DNA of 64,000 nt from Crocodylus rhombifer (taxonomy: Eukaryota; Chordata; Crocodylia; Crocodylidae). The position numbers and the translations under genes were made by a program. Positions 32,353 through 44,251 of this stretch are shown piece by piece. Position 1 is the first letter of the stretch. Each line of letters starts with the position of its first letter. Below the pieces are notes generated by a model. The model saw nothing but the letters and a program-made list of their open reading frames with translations. It was not told the DNA's origin and did not search any database. Location of the stretch: the NCBI GenBank assembly GCA_038503035.1, contig JAVSML010024016.1, forward strand, positions 149,743 to 213,742, read 5' to 3'.

Positions 32353-34768
32353 TATTAGGACTTCTGTTCTGATTTGGATCCTCAGGTGTTTATTGTACCT
32401 AAGTAAAAGATAAAAGGAAAACATTCTACAAGTATTTGAAGAATAGTGACATCCCAGGAAAGGAGTTATGCAGCATGGTGTAACTAGGAACAATGGGATG
32501 AAATGGAGTAACAAAACCAAAAACCTGAAGCTGACTATCAAGAAAATCTTTCTGACAATGAGACCAGTAAGACTGTGAATAAGCTTCAGGAAATAGTAGA
32601 AGCCCATGTTTGGGCAACTTAAAAATTAGACTGGAGAAAATGTGTATTATACTAATGTGGCAATTAGTACAATATTCACAAACAAAAATAAGATAATAAT
32701 GTTAGCTTTAAATTAGTGAGATACTGGTGACAACTAAAGGCCCAGATCAAGGCCCAAACGTGCCATAAAGGCCCAACCAGGCCCACCAAAGACCTCCAAG
32801 CTTAAATATAGAAGGTGGATAAGGGGTCAAGAGTAAGGAACGAAACATAAACAGAATAATGAGAATGATTGTTAAGATGTGCATTTGTTCTGCTTTTACT
32901 GTTTTTCTAAATTTATTTGTTTTGCTTCCCTTTTCTAAAAGAATATTTTTCTAGATGAGGAAAGTGGTGAAGGAAAAGTAGATGGAAAACACTATAACCA
33001 CTTGGTAAAAGGAAAGGAGGGAAGAGCAATACTAATGATGGAAAGAAGGAATAGGAAGAAGGAAAAGACAAAAATGCGAGTAGAAGGCACAAGGATGCAC
33101 TTTGCAGTGATAGGAGGAGCTTTAAACAAGTAATTCATCAGCAAGTGGTAAAACTTATTGAAACAATTACATCAGAAGATAAAAATCTGATGACACCATT
33201 TCTGTCCAAAAGTTCTGAAGGAGCTATTTCCACTGCTAGCGCCTACTGTGGGAAAGGAATTTCTTTGCTGTTAAGGATTGTCAATGCCTGAAGTTTTTTT
33301 TCTTCCCCAGGCTCACAGAGCTGAGGGCAAAGGGCAAAGACTGCATGAGCACTGGCTTCCTAGCTGAAAAATCTGTTAGGGGAATTCCCTACTGATTTAA
33401 GGAAGAGAGGGCGTGGGCTAAATTTTTCGCTCATTGCCCTGCAGTGAGCCTCAGCACACACCTGGAGAAAAGAGATCAAGGCACAAGAAAACCCATTCAT
33501 TAATTGGCCTCTTGGTTGTTAATAAGGGTCGTAATTTTGATAGTAGCTTTCATGATTCACTGGCCACTGATTAAGAGTTTGAACTCATTTTAATCAAGTC
33601 ACTGATCCATTTTCAGAGAGCAAGGCTTTTGGTCACTACCACTTTGGGTAGGTTTTGAACAGTTGATTGGATATGAATGTCTCTATGTTCCATAAAGTTT
33701 TTTTCTCACTGGCATATAATTTAAGGTTGCTATTGTGTACATACATTTTTTTTGTCTGTCTTTGTCTCTTAGCAATGGGCGGTAAAGGAGGAAGAAAATA
33801 AATAGAGAAGTATGGTTCAACACTCCAGTCCTACAAGCAGCTTATCGTTGGATGACACACCCGCTACTCAAATTTCATAACTTTTGCTTCTACTTCCTTA
33901 TAGAAGTGGTCACGTTTTAATACAATTAAATAATAGCTCTACTGAGATCCTTATCTTGTGCAAGAAAACAGTGTTTGGCTTGTTTTTCCTTTCTAGTTAT
34001 GTGCTGGTTATTATGAATTCATTAAAGTTAACATTTCTCTTTTAACTAGAATTTGTGTCTCCGGCCTTGGTCAGTGAGTTTTTACTGTTTGAAATACTCT
34101 CAGAAATACTACTTTACAGTCAAGCTAATTCAAGAACACATAACTCAAAGAATTGTGAGTTTCTTACTGCCTGTAGGTTTCTTACTGCCAAGAGAACTCA
34201 TTTTCCATGCTTGAGGCACTTATGGGTAACTGTGTGCACCTGCTTCCTCCTTTTGAGGTTGCTGCTTGAGCTGATGCTGATACATTAGTGTTGGCCCTGC
34301 TACAGCATCTCTAAAGTGAAGCAATTAGAGAAAGTAAGGCAGTTTGGGTGAAGGGAGGCTGACTGAAGGGCATGAAGGGGATTGTCATTTACTGCATAAG
34401 GATTAAAAGATAAGCCCCCCATCCAAGAAAGGAACTCTGTTCTCTATTAAGGACATCACTTACACACAAATATTAACTTCACTCACATCCTGAAACTCTA
34501 TTGCTCACATAATATTTTCTAACATCATAATAATGATAATATACAGAAGTAATATGTGTGTGTGTGCATGCATGGGTGGATCTAGGATTTGGAAAGGGAG
34601 GGTGCAGAAGGTATGAGACATCATCATGTATAACAAAACGTATTTTTCATCAGTTAAAGAGAAACTAGATGCTTTAGTAATATGCTAGGTGGATAACAAT
34701 ATATTATTTAATTTAAGATGAAAGCAAAAACAAATATAACTATTAGAATGTGCACTAATTTGCTAGAT
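32353..34768. other. Unclassified AT-rich sequence
   Basis: No gene or named repeat recognised. A short (TG)n lies near 34555-34567 and a GGCCCA-rich patch near 32738-32800. Confidence 0.35.
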
Positions 34769-35228
34769 TAATAGATTGTAAGGCCAGAAGTGACCTTGGA
34801 AAATCATCGCTTCCAGCTCCCTGCACCAAGCAGGAAAGATAACTGGGGGTCAGGTGACCCCAGCAAGGTGACTGTTTAGTCTCCTCTTGAAGATTTCCAA
34901 GGTAGGTTATTCCACCACCTCTGGAGGGAGCTTATTCCACAGTCTGGAAACCCTGACTGTGAAGAAGTTTTCCCTAATGCTGAGCCTGAATCAGCCTTCC
35001 AGGAGTTTGTGGCCATTACTCCTAGTTTTCCCCTTGGGTGCCCTGGTGAACAGTTGCTCACCGAGCCCTTCATGTACTCCTCTTGTGTAGTAGTAAGCTG
35101 CTACCAGGTCCCCTCTCAGCCTTCTTTTCTTAGGCTGAAGAGTCCCAGACCCCTCAGCCACTCCTAGTATGGCTTGCCATGTTAGACTCTGATCAGACAG
35201 GTGGCTCTTCTTTGGACTCTCTTTAGAT
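34769..35228 (-). mobile_element. CR1 3' fragment, older subfamily (CR1-f)
   Basis: AAGGCCAGAAGTGACCTTGG, GGGGTCAGGTGACCCCAGC, CCTCTTGAAGATTTCCAAGG and CTGACTGTGAAGAAGTTTTC follow the order of the CR1 3' UTR and ORF2 C-terminus with heavy decay. The minus-strand frame keeps the pattern of NS..SLGKTSSQS and the final RGD. It is older than CR1-b and CR1-e by divergence. Confidence 0.85.
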
Positions 35229-35439
35229 TATATATAAAGTTTAAAAAAAGTAACAAACTAGGCAACATAGTAAAAAAATGCTTGCTATTAGTCCTGCAGT
35301 CATCACCAATAAATGTACTTTTTTCAGGTTCATAAACAAAAACTAGCTTTCTTGAACAGCTTGCCAGTGCCTCCAGTCAGTCATTTCTACACCTGAGTTA
35401 CTATTACCACACATGAGTTAAGGTTTTCAACTACAGTTT

Positions 35440-36876
35440 GGGTGGAGCAGGAATCAAAGGGGATGGAGGACGGGATTCACCTCCAAGGAGGATTATTCTG
35501 CGCTGGTCCGGTCCTGCAGGGAGCAAACCAGGAAAGCCAAGGCTGCAACTGAACTCCAACTAGCTTCAAGCACCAAGGACAACAAAAAGTCCTTTTTCAG
35601 ATATGTGGGGAGCCGGAGGAAAAGCAAGGGCAACATTGAACCCCTGCTAAACCAGATGGGGCAACTGACAACTGACACCCAGGAAAAAGCCAACCTATTA
35701 AATAGGTACTTTGCGTCAGTCTTTCATCAGTCGCATGGAACGCCCATGCCTGCTATGGGACAGGGAGATCCGGGTGATAGGGATCCCCTACCCTTCATAA
35801 ATGCTGACCTCGTGAAGGAACACCTTGAGAAGCTGGATACCTTCAATTCAACCGGCCCTGACAATCTGCACCCCAGGGTACTCAAGGAGCTGGCGAGCGT
35901 CATAGCCCAGCCCCTGGCATGGATCTTTGAAAACTCCTGGCACTCTGGTGTAGTGCCTGAAGACTGGAAGAAGGCCAATGTGGTGCCGATCTTCAAGAAA
36001 GGGAGGAGAGTGGATCCGGCTAACTACAGGCCCATTAGCCTGACGTCTATCCTGGGGAAGATCTTAGAAAAGTTTATTAAGGAGGCCATCCTTGATGGAC
36101 TGGCCCAGGCTAACATCCTAAAGGATAGCCAGCACAGGTTTGTTGCGGGCAGGTCTTGTTTGACCAATCTCATTTCCTTCTATGACCAGGTGACCTATCA
36201 CCTGGACAAGGGAGAAGAGATTGATGTCATATATCTTGACTTCAAAAAAGCTTTTGATCTGGTATCCCATGATCACCTCTTGGCCAAACTGCCCAGTTGT
36301 GGCTTTGGCTCCACCACGATCCGCTGGCTGGGAAACTGGCTCCATGGTCGGACCCAGAGGGTTGTAATTGATGGCAGTCACTCATCGTGGTGCCTTGTGA
36401 CCAGTGGGGTCCCTCAAGGCTCTGTCCTGGGACCCATACTGTTCAACATCTTCATTAATGATGTGGACATTGGAGTCAGGAGTGGACTGGCCAAGTTCAC
36501 CAATGACACCAAACTTTGGGGCAAAGCATCCACGCCAGAAGATAGGCAGGTGATCCAGGCTGACCTGGACACTCTCAGCAATTGGGCAGATGAGAACCTG
36601 ATGGTGTTTAACACCGATAAATGCAAGGTTCTCCACCTTGGGAGGAAAAACCTGCAGCATCCTTATAGGCTCGGCAGTGCTACATTGGATAGCATTACAG
36701 AAGAAAGAGACTTGGGGGTCATCATAGACCACAAGATGAACATGAGCCTGCAATGCGATGCTGCGGCTAATAAAGCGACCAAAATGCTGGCTTGCATCCA
36801 TAGATGCTTCTCGAGCAAATCCCGGGACGTCATTCTCCCCTTGTACTTGGCCTTGGTGAGGCTGCAGCTGGAGTAC
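35440..36876 (+). mobile_element. CR1 LINE truncated at both ends (CR1-g)
   Basis: CR1 coding homology begins around 35440 in the endonuclease-RT linker (GFTSKEDYSALVRSCREQTR, TKDNKKSFFRYVG). It continues unbroken through the RT to QLEY at 36876. There it stops abruptly: the rest of ORF2 and the 3' UTR, which normally accompany every CR1 insertion, are absent. CpG-rich unrelated DNA replaces them. The loss of the 3' end is unusual for a LINE primed from its 3' end. Confidence 0.9.
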
Positions 36877-37308
36877 CGCTTACCTGCAGCTGCGGAGCGA
36901 CCGGAAGAGGTGGCGGGACCCGCACAGCTGATTAGCCGGGTCTTTTTGAAACTGAGGCCAGCTGCGATTAACGAGGATTGGAGTCGGTGCGGGAAGTTAA
37001 AGAACATCCAGAAAGAGGAGGACGGTGGGGAGGAGAGTAGGAACGGAGCCACCAGCGAAGGTGCCCTTGGAGCCCTGCTCGGAGGCAAAGAAGGAGCCAA
37101 CAAACTGCCACGAGGCAGGCAGGTACCCCATGGCTGCCGAAGGGAGAACAACAGTGGAGAGGCGACAGATGCCCATTCTCAAGGCAGCGGAGCCGGGTGC
37201 AAGGACCCAGGAACAAAGAACAACAGGGGAAGCAACCCCGAAGACAGTGGGACGAGAGAAAACCCAACAATCCAGGTGGGACCGGGACAGGTTTGGGGAG
37301 ACTCCTAG
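35605..37308 (+). pseudogene. CR1 RT fused in frame to CpG-rich sequence (567 codons)
   Basis: Residues 1-424 are CR1 [15 protein letters not shown] (140-152), motif A VIYLDFKKAFD (208-218, Asp 212), motif [12 protein letters not shown] (267-277), then FTND at 298-301 where active relatives have F-A/T-D-D. The first catalytic Asp of that pair is thus Asn, so activity is unlikely. Residues 425-567 come from the CpG-rich DNA after 36876: rich in Gly, Glu, Arg and Ser, low complexity, no domain recognised, ending VGPGQVWGDS. The open tail may just reflect GC-rich composition, since other frames there are open too. There is no initiator context; the true CR1 frame extends upstream of the ATG. Confidence 0.8.
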
Positions 37309-37990
37309 AGTCCACCCAGGCAGGGAGCAGAGGGCGTGAGCAGTGAGAGAGGCTGCAGGGAGCAAGAGCCTGCTGGGTGGAGTCACTCGGCGAGGGACAA
37401 AGTAGGAAGGAATCGGAGGGACCAGGAGTAGCCCCTTGCAGCACTCCGGCAGTACATCAGCCGGATAGAGAGGGGCCGCAGATAGGGTTAACAGGGAGAG
37501 GATTTCTCCGGGCCAGGGAGCGCAATTTTGTTTGCAACCAGGGAGTTTTACTTCTAGTGTCTTCTTTTAGTTTTATGGTTCAGTTGCCCACTTTTGGAGG
37601 GGTAGGGAGGAAGCCTGAGAAGGGTCTCCTTACCAGCTTGGTACAGGGTCAGGATAGACCTGCGGATCTGTAACAGAGGACCCCTTACATCACAAGATGA
37701 GGGTCGGGCCCAGGAAACAACAAAACCTTGGTGAGGCTGGGTATTAGGGCGACATGTAGGGGAGGTCGGAGCCTCACAAAAGACCATCGCCCCAAGAGGC
37801 CCTGACTCCGGATAGGCCCGAGTAGTCAACCCCTCCACTGAAATTATAAGCAAAGTCATGGCAGGCAAGATTGGGGTGGGGACTACCTCAAGGCCATATA
37901 TCCGGGCTATACATCACCAGGGACGAGGCAACAGGCAAGCTCCCACACCCAAAGCCGAACAGCTGGGACTGGATGTTTGAAGCCTGCCGG
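36877..37990. other. CpG-rich sequence of unknown origin
   Basis: 36877-37520 is dense in CpG (for example about 14 CpGs in the first 180 bases) in a window that is otherwise CpG-poor. The remainder to about 37990 is moderately GC-rich and ends GAAGCCTGCCGGGTGCAG. It could be the 5' region of another retroelement, an LTR, or a CpG-island fragment carried in with CR1. I see no coding domain and no clear termini. Confidence 0.45.
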
Positions 37991-40680
37991 GTGCAGTATG
38001 AAACAAAAAATTTGAAATCTTGATATTTGGTATTTCTTGACTTTTGATGGCATAATATTGCAATCTCATTTATGTGTGAATGCAGTAGCTAAGGGGCAGC
38101 AACAGCAATAAGTTCTACCACCGTCAGTGGCAGTGCAGCAGCCAGTACTGCACTGTGCAAAGCTGCTGCCCAAGGCACTGTGCTTTCCCACTTATGGTTC
38201 TGTGTAAGTCATTTAAAAATAGTTATAACCAATAGGTGAGGGTTAGAAAGTGTTATTTGTGCAAATAAATTCTTGACAGTGTATTTTTCAGTTTTCCAGC
38301 ACTTGTTATTCTTGTACCTGCAGTGTGGGGTATTCGTTCCCTATTTAAATGTGGCCAGAAGGATTCTGAGCAGCTTGACTTCAGGTAGAAATCTTCAGCC
38401 ATACATGGTTACCCATTGCTGAATCATCCTGAATGGACATATTGTATCTGAAGAGAACAAACTATTTCCTTCTGAAGACCTTACTCAATGCCTGCTTAAA
38501 GACATTGAACATGTTCATTTAAAACAAAGCATTTACACTTTAAAATAATGCTAACTACAAAAGGTAGTACAGTAACACCTACAGCAATCTAAATATCTCC
38601 TGTTTCTCATTTAATCCTTCAAAACAAAAAATGACAAAGAAAAGGAAGGGGAATGTGGCATGTCACTGCCAGAGCAATGCTCTAAGCAATATGTTACAGG
38701 AAGCACTGGCTCTCTGCAAGGAAATCAATTTCCCCCACGGGATGGGGTCGATATTTGTCTGACAAGACAGTATACAGGCAATTTAATAGCATTTTATCTA
38801 AATGTATCTCTGCCTCACCCCAACTGCCCTCACAGTTCATGAGCTGGATCTCTTCATAAAATGGTGGGGTTTTTCATACACTTGGTAAAAATTTATCATT
38901 CTGAAGACACCGCTGTTGGAAAATCACTCATCAGTATTACTCTTAACTAGAGCAGTAATTCTTTCCCAACATTTTTATTCTAACTCATGCATGTCATGTA
39001 TATGAAGGCCCACTTCCAGTTATAGTGGAGAGACTTTCTTTACCCAGATACATTCTGAGCTATAGGTCACCTCTTGTGAAGGAAAAAGAAAAACAACAAA
39101 GAGACAGAATCGAGAAGTTTAAGGGAGTGTTTATATCTTGATGACATACTTATGCCAAAATAAAGCCCATTTCTCAAGGAATGTATAATTTACATAGATC
39201 GGTTGTCTGGGGTATCTGGTTTAACAACACTTAAATAATAAAGCTAAGATGATCTCATTAGTTAATTTTTGTGTGAAGTAAATCACTGTGAACAAGAAAA
39301 CCTAATAAGCATAATTTCAAAGACAGATCTCCATAGCTGTCGGAGTTCGGTGTTGTGCCCCAAAGGCTCTTGCAATCCAGCTGCAGTTCTCCCTTGTCAT
39401 TTAGAAGATTAGGGGGCTGATAAGCAACAGTCAAGCCTTATTAGAACAGACTGAGGCAACAGGAAGCTCTAATTGGATAATTTAATGCACAGGGAGGCAA
39501 CAAATGCCTGCATTGTGGTTCAAATGTTATTCTTTCATTGATTTGTTAATCTCCTATTCTGTGAAATTCCCACAAATTCTTATTGCAGGGAGAGGTCCAA
39601 AGCCTAAATTCGAAAACACTAGTTTACTGTTGCCATTTTCCACAAAAATCCCTTCTTGAGGTTTACCTAAGGGAACCTGTCCTGGCTTCCGAACTGTTTC
39701 ATGGCAGAGAATAGAAGCTGCTCCTTCCCCTGGGAACTTAAGCACAACTCTGGAAAGTGGGAACAGTATTTCCTATCTCTTGCATTCTAAGTCAAGTGAT
39801 GAGATGTATCATAAATTCACTATATAATTCAATAAATGTAAAATGCTATTTCTAGAGGCAGTGGCTAACACTGCCAAACATTTCAGGGGAGTTCTGGTAC
39901 AGTTCTGGTGCAGCTGTATGCTACCATGGGCTCTGACACCATGTGGCAAATTGATAATGCACAGTCTTGTGAATTGGGACACATCATAGATTACAGAAGA
40001 CATATGAGAAAATAAATATATCTGAAAGGAGTCCAAATGCCCCAGCATGTTCATAGCCAGACATGCAACAGGGCATGTGTATATGTGTGTGTGTAGTTAT
40101 GTAGGAGGAACAGCCCTTGATCTCCTAACTATCCTTTCATATTCACACACTCCACTAGGGAGGGCTAAAGGGAGACTGAGGCCTGAAAAGTTTTTTTTTT
40201 CTCTTATATTTTGAATGAAAGGGAGGAAGGCCAAATGCTTCTTTCCTGTTAAAGACACAGTTACTCTCTTAGAGCCTTGTTACACGTTTAAGTGACTTCT
40301 GGAGCTCTTTACCCTTGAACTGGCTGCATGTTAATATCTTTAAGTGGCTTAAAGCACTCATTATTTGTCTTAAAGTTATGCCACTCCAGGGCAGGATTAT
40401 CTCCAATCCATCTAATTTTGTTCCTCTTTCATTACCGTGTGGCCACTTCCCACAGCTAATCCGCCCAAGTTGAAGTCCTCCAGTATCCCAAAATGTAGTA
40501 ACCCCTCCTGACTCAAGGCAACACAGGCAGATTAACAGATGGGACAGCTGGGCCCCTGCCAAACAAAGGCCCCCAGATGCCTAGGTCCCCCTCCCACCCC
40601 CATGCCTGGGCTCAATGTTGGCAAGTATGTGATTGGTCTTCAAGTTTGACCCAGTGCTCATTCACTCACTGCCAGGTACA
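37991..40680. other. Mostly single-copy-looking sequence
   Basis: AT-rich, no gene recognised. 39060-39520 has the balanced, homeobox-site-like wording (GCTCTAATTGGATAATTTAA) often seen in conserved non-coding elements, but I cannot test conservation. Confidence 0.3.
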
Positions 40681-40791
40681 GTGAGCAATATAGAGCAAAT
40701 AAAAAGAAGACTTATTTGTATATTGTACACTGGAAAATATGCAAATAAGTATATAAATAAGTCCTCTTCTTATTTACTTTATATTGCTCAC
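40681..40791. repeat. 37-bp-arm hairpin
   Basis: 40681-40717 and 40755-40791 are inverted copies matching at 33 of 37 positions around a 37-nt loop. They begin GTGAGCAATATA and end TATATTGCTCAC. Confidence 0.9.
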
Positions 40792-40819
40792 CATAACTCG
40801 CTAGTGTTGGCCTTGCATA

Positions 40820-41600
40820 GATAGGCAGTGGTGGGCTAGGATGTGAGGGAGGACATGCAGAAGGCAAAGGCCCAGGTTGGTGCCTGGTACCAGGAGAAGG
40901 CCAGGAAAAAGATCTTCCAGGCCAGGGCCCACTGCATGGCAGAGGGGGAATAGTAGTCTGCTTACTTCACCAAGCTAAGGAAGACCAAAGAAAAGCCCAT
41001 GACATGCCTGAGAGATGGTGCAGGAGCAGAGCACCGGTTGAAGGAAGGCACGCTGGAAATGGTGACTGCTTTCTACCGAGAACTCTACACCGCACGACTG
41101 GAGGACCCGTAGGCCATGGAGCAGTGTCTGCAAGGACTCACCCAGGCACTGGGAGAAGCCAGGCAGCAGCAGCTGAAGGAGTAGACACTGGAGGAGGTCG
41201 AGAAGACCCTCTGGAGTTTCAAAAAAGGTAAGACTCCTGGATTGGACAGGCTGCCCAAGGGGTTTTATGTGAACTTTTGGCACTTCATGGGCCCTGACCT
41301 GCTGGAGCTCTTTCAAGAGTGACTGCAGGATGCCCATCTGGGGGCTGCAATGAACCAGGGCCTTGTGACCCTCTCGCACAAGAAGGGTCCAAGGGAAGAG
41401 CTGAGGAACTGGAGCCCCATCACCCTCCTGAACTTCAACTATAAGCTGCTGGCCAAAGTCTTGGCCAAGTGATTTAAATCTGTCCTAGGTTCTATCATCC
41501 ATGAAGACCAGTCATGTGTGATACCAAGATGCCAGATTCACGGGGCCCTGCTGCAACTGAGGGACGTGCTCCAGCTGAAACAGAATGGATGCCACCACCT
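40820..41600 (+). pseudogene. L1/Tx1-like LINE reverse transcriptase fragment
   Basis: A plus-strand frame interrupted by at least four stops (41110, 41182, 41321, 41470) reads TAFYRELYTARLEDP, KGKTPGLDRLPKGFYVNFW, MGPDLLELFQE, LVTLSHKKGP, ITLLNFNYKLLAKVLAK and IIHEDQSCVIPRCQIHGALL. The series GKxPGxDGxPxEFY - GPDLLE - HKKGxxxxxxxWRPIxLLNxDYKLLAK - DQxxxxPGRxI is the RT finger/palm start of the L1/Tx1 lineage, distinct from CR1. It ends before the catalytic motif and has no 3' end. Confidence 0.8.
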
Positions 41601-44248
41601 AATGTGCCAGGGATGGAGTGTCACCACCTAATGCCCCATGATGCCACTGTTCACAGTCCCAAAGTTCAGAGGCTGGCCAGTGAAAATTAAAAGGAGTGTC
41701 CCCAACACAGGGGATGGAATGCAGAGACAGACCAGCAGGAAATAGGAAGTGCTATTATCACTAATTGTTACTTCAGGGGTGATTGTTAATACCTGTGAAG
41801 TAAAGAACAATGGGTTGTTAACGGACCAGTGCAGATGGCCCCTGCAGAAATGACCACCACCACCTTCCACACCGCCTCTTAACTCTCTACAACCTATACA
41901 GAGCAAGACAGCATGAGTTTTGCTTCATACAGGACCTTCCACATACACAGGGTAAGCTGGAGGGCTGATCCTTTGTTGCTCATTGCAGTGATCCTTATTG
42001 TAACATAGCCATTGGAACTTGCTGTTACTAATATTTGGACTGGGGCACCCAGGAGCACCTATCATGGACCTGAACCCCAGTCTGTTAGGTGCTATGTAAA
42101 CACCCTGGCCTCAAAGAACTTACAGTTTAACTAGACTGAAATTAAATCCCTTTCACAAAGATAACTGAACCTCACAGCTTGAAGGGAATGGTCCTGCACC
42201 CTATTGATAGTTTCCTGTGTCATAAGGTCTGCTGTGGTCCTTTTTATGTTTGAAAAATTCATCCCAGAACACAGTAAATTAATGGAAAATAGAGCAGGCT
42301 GCCCATCTACCCTTATATTTCTTCATCCATTTCTTTAATCAGAGGAAACAAAAAAGTACAAACAAAAATGAAATGTAAACTATGCAGCCACTATGTTTTA
42401 AATACATTTAAAAACTTTAATAAGTGTTAAAGTTTTATTTTATTAAAAAAAAAATATTTCACTATCTCTTTCTAGACTTTGGAAAAAATATTAAAATGTA
42501 GTCTCCTAGTTTAGCATGCATGCATTAAAATGATGCTTAATCAAAAAAAGTATGTCTATTTTCTTTGTAAAGCAAGCAAAACATGTTTGAATAGATTAAA
42601 AAAAAAACTGTGTAGATGCCATAAATCTCCATGGAAAATATTGTATTGTCCATGGGGGAAAATATCTACCACAGAAAATTAGTTCTTAAAATTCAGAAAT
42701 GTTGGCTGTATCAGTCTTTTTGCAACTGGAATTTTCACCTAACAGAGATTTTTACAGGCCAGTTTTAGGCTAGTTCTGAGATTTATGTTTATACATAAAC
42801 AGAGCTCTGATTTTAATTGCTATCAACTTCTGATACTTTGTAGGTTGTCTTAAACATTGTGTGTCCCAAGAGACTATTTACTTTTCCAGGCATGGTCACT
42901 GTTTCTAGATTTATACCGCTCCAAAGAAGGAAGCGCACAATAAAACATAATGTATTCCATGGCTGTAAATGGTAATGTCACAAAAGAATGCAGGGATATT
43001 TCAAGTCTTATAACTATATCCCTATCAGAGTTGCTGCTGCAGTGCTTTAGTTTCATAACGGGAATAGGTTTTTCAGGGAACTAAAATATCTAGTCTGTCT
43101 GCCATGATATCTCAAAGCTCTGATATTACTGACTTTTAGTCCTTCCTAGCTTTGTTACCACTGGACCAATAATTATGAGTGCAGTTTCACCGCTTTAAAT
43201 CTTATGGAGGAAATTCACTCTGTTATGTGTCAGGAATAAATAACTCTTTAAGGAAAAGTTTGCAGTGTAGCCTTCTACGAAAGCTTATCAGAATGCAGGA
43301 GGAAATAGTAGTTACTTCCTGAATAGTAAAATGTAATGTGAATCTCATCATTAAAACAGTTATTAAATGTTAAACAAATATGATTCCTTGGATAAGTGAA
43401 GTTATGTTCTAATCAAAATATCTGAACACAGCTTTTGTGTGGCATTATCCTGTTACATGGAAAACCCAAGGCAGCTAGCAAAAAATCTTAAGACATCCTA
43501 GATAAAATTCTAGTATCCATACTCAACCAGAACAATACACTCCCTTAGGTAGTTCCAGTGAGATCCGCCAGTAGCTCTTTGAAATCAGTTGAAAGGAAAT
43601 GAATCTACCTGGTACGTGTCCATGTAATGAAAAGAAAATTATGAAATAAAAGTAGTCCCCCAACCTCGGAGAGACTTTTAAAGAGGAAGAGCTTCAAAAA
43701 TCTCACAACAAAAATTTTAAAATTGTTAGATCATATCAGCTTTAAAAAATATATTTATGTTAATTTAGAGGCACGTATGTTGTCCAGCATTCCTATCTGT
43801 ACCAGGCATGAGAGATAGAATAGTTTCTGTGTACCAGTTATTCTGAGACCACAGGAAGGGAGGACAGTAACAAGAAACACACCCTAGACTAGACAACAAA
43901 ACTTTGTTGTTTAGTAAATTAATTAGGTATAGCCTGAAACTCTCTCTCATTCCTGTAAGCTATACTGTCCTCTTAGGGTAACAATTCTTGTGAAGTTTTA
44001 AATGGAACATTGTTTAGTCTATTAAATAATAACTTGTTTGGTTATTACTCCACCTCAGTTACCAATTGCTCTCAGGCATGGATTAACTTGCTCCTGCTGA
44101 TTTCTGCAAAATATCTTAACAAATTTCTAGCGATTAGGTATTTGGTAAGGGGAATAATTTTGGATGAGTTGCCCTCCAGTATGTGACCCAGTATTTTGGA
44201 CTGAGGCAAGTTTCCTAGCAACTTCGCTGGTGTTTGTTTTTTCTGAAC
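41601..44248. other. Unclassified AT-rich sequence
   Basis: No gene or named repeat recognised. A short A run lies near 42445-42453. A CTACGAAAGCTTATC at 43276 hints at family F. Confidence 0.3.
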
Positions 44249-44251
44249 AAG

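Noticed and set aside
35605..37308. 567-codon frame as a novel functional gene
   Set aside because: Most of it is CR1 RT with the catalytic FxDD changed to FTND, and the extra tail is low complexity in CpG-rich DNA open in several frames.
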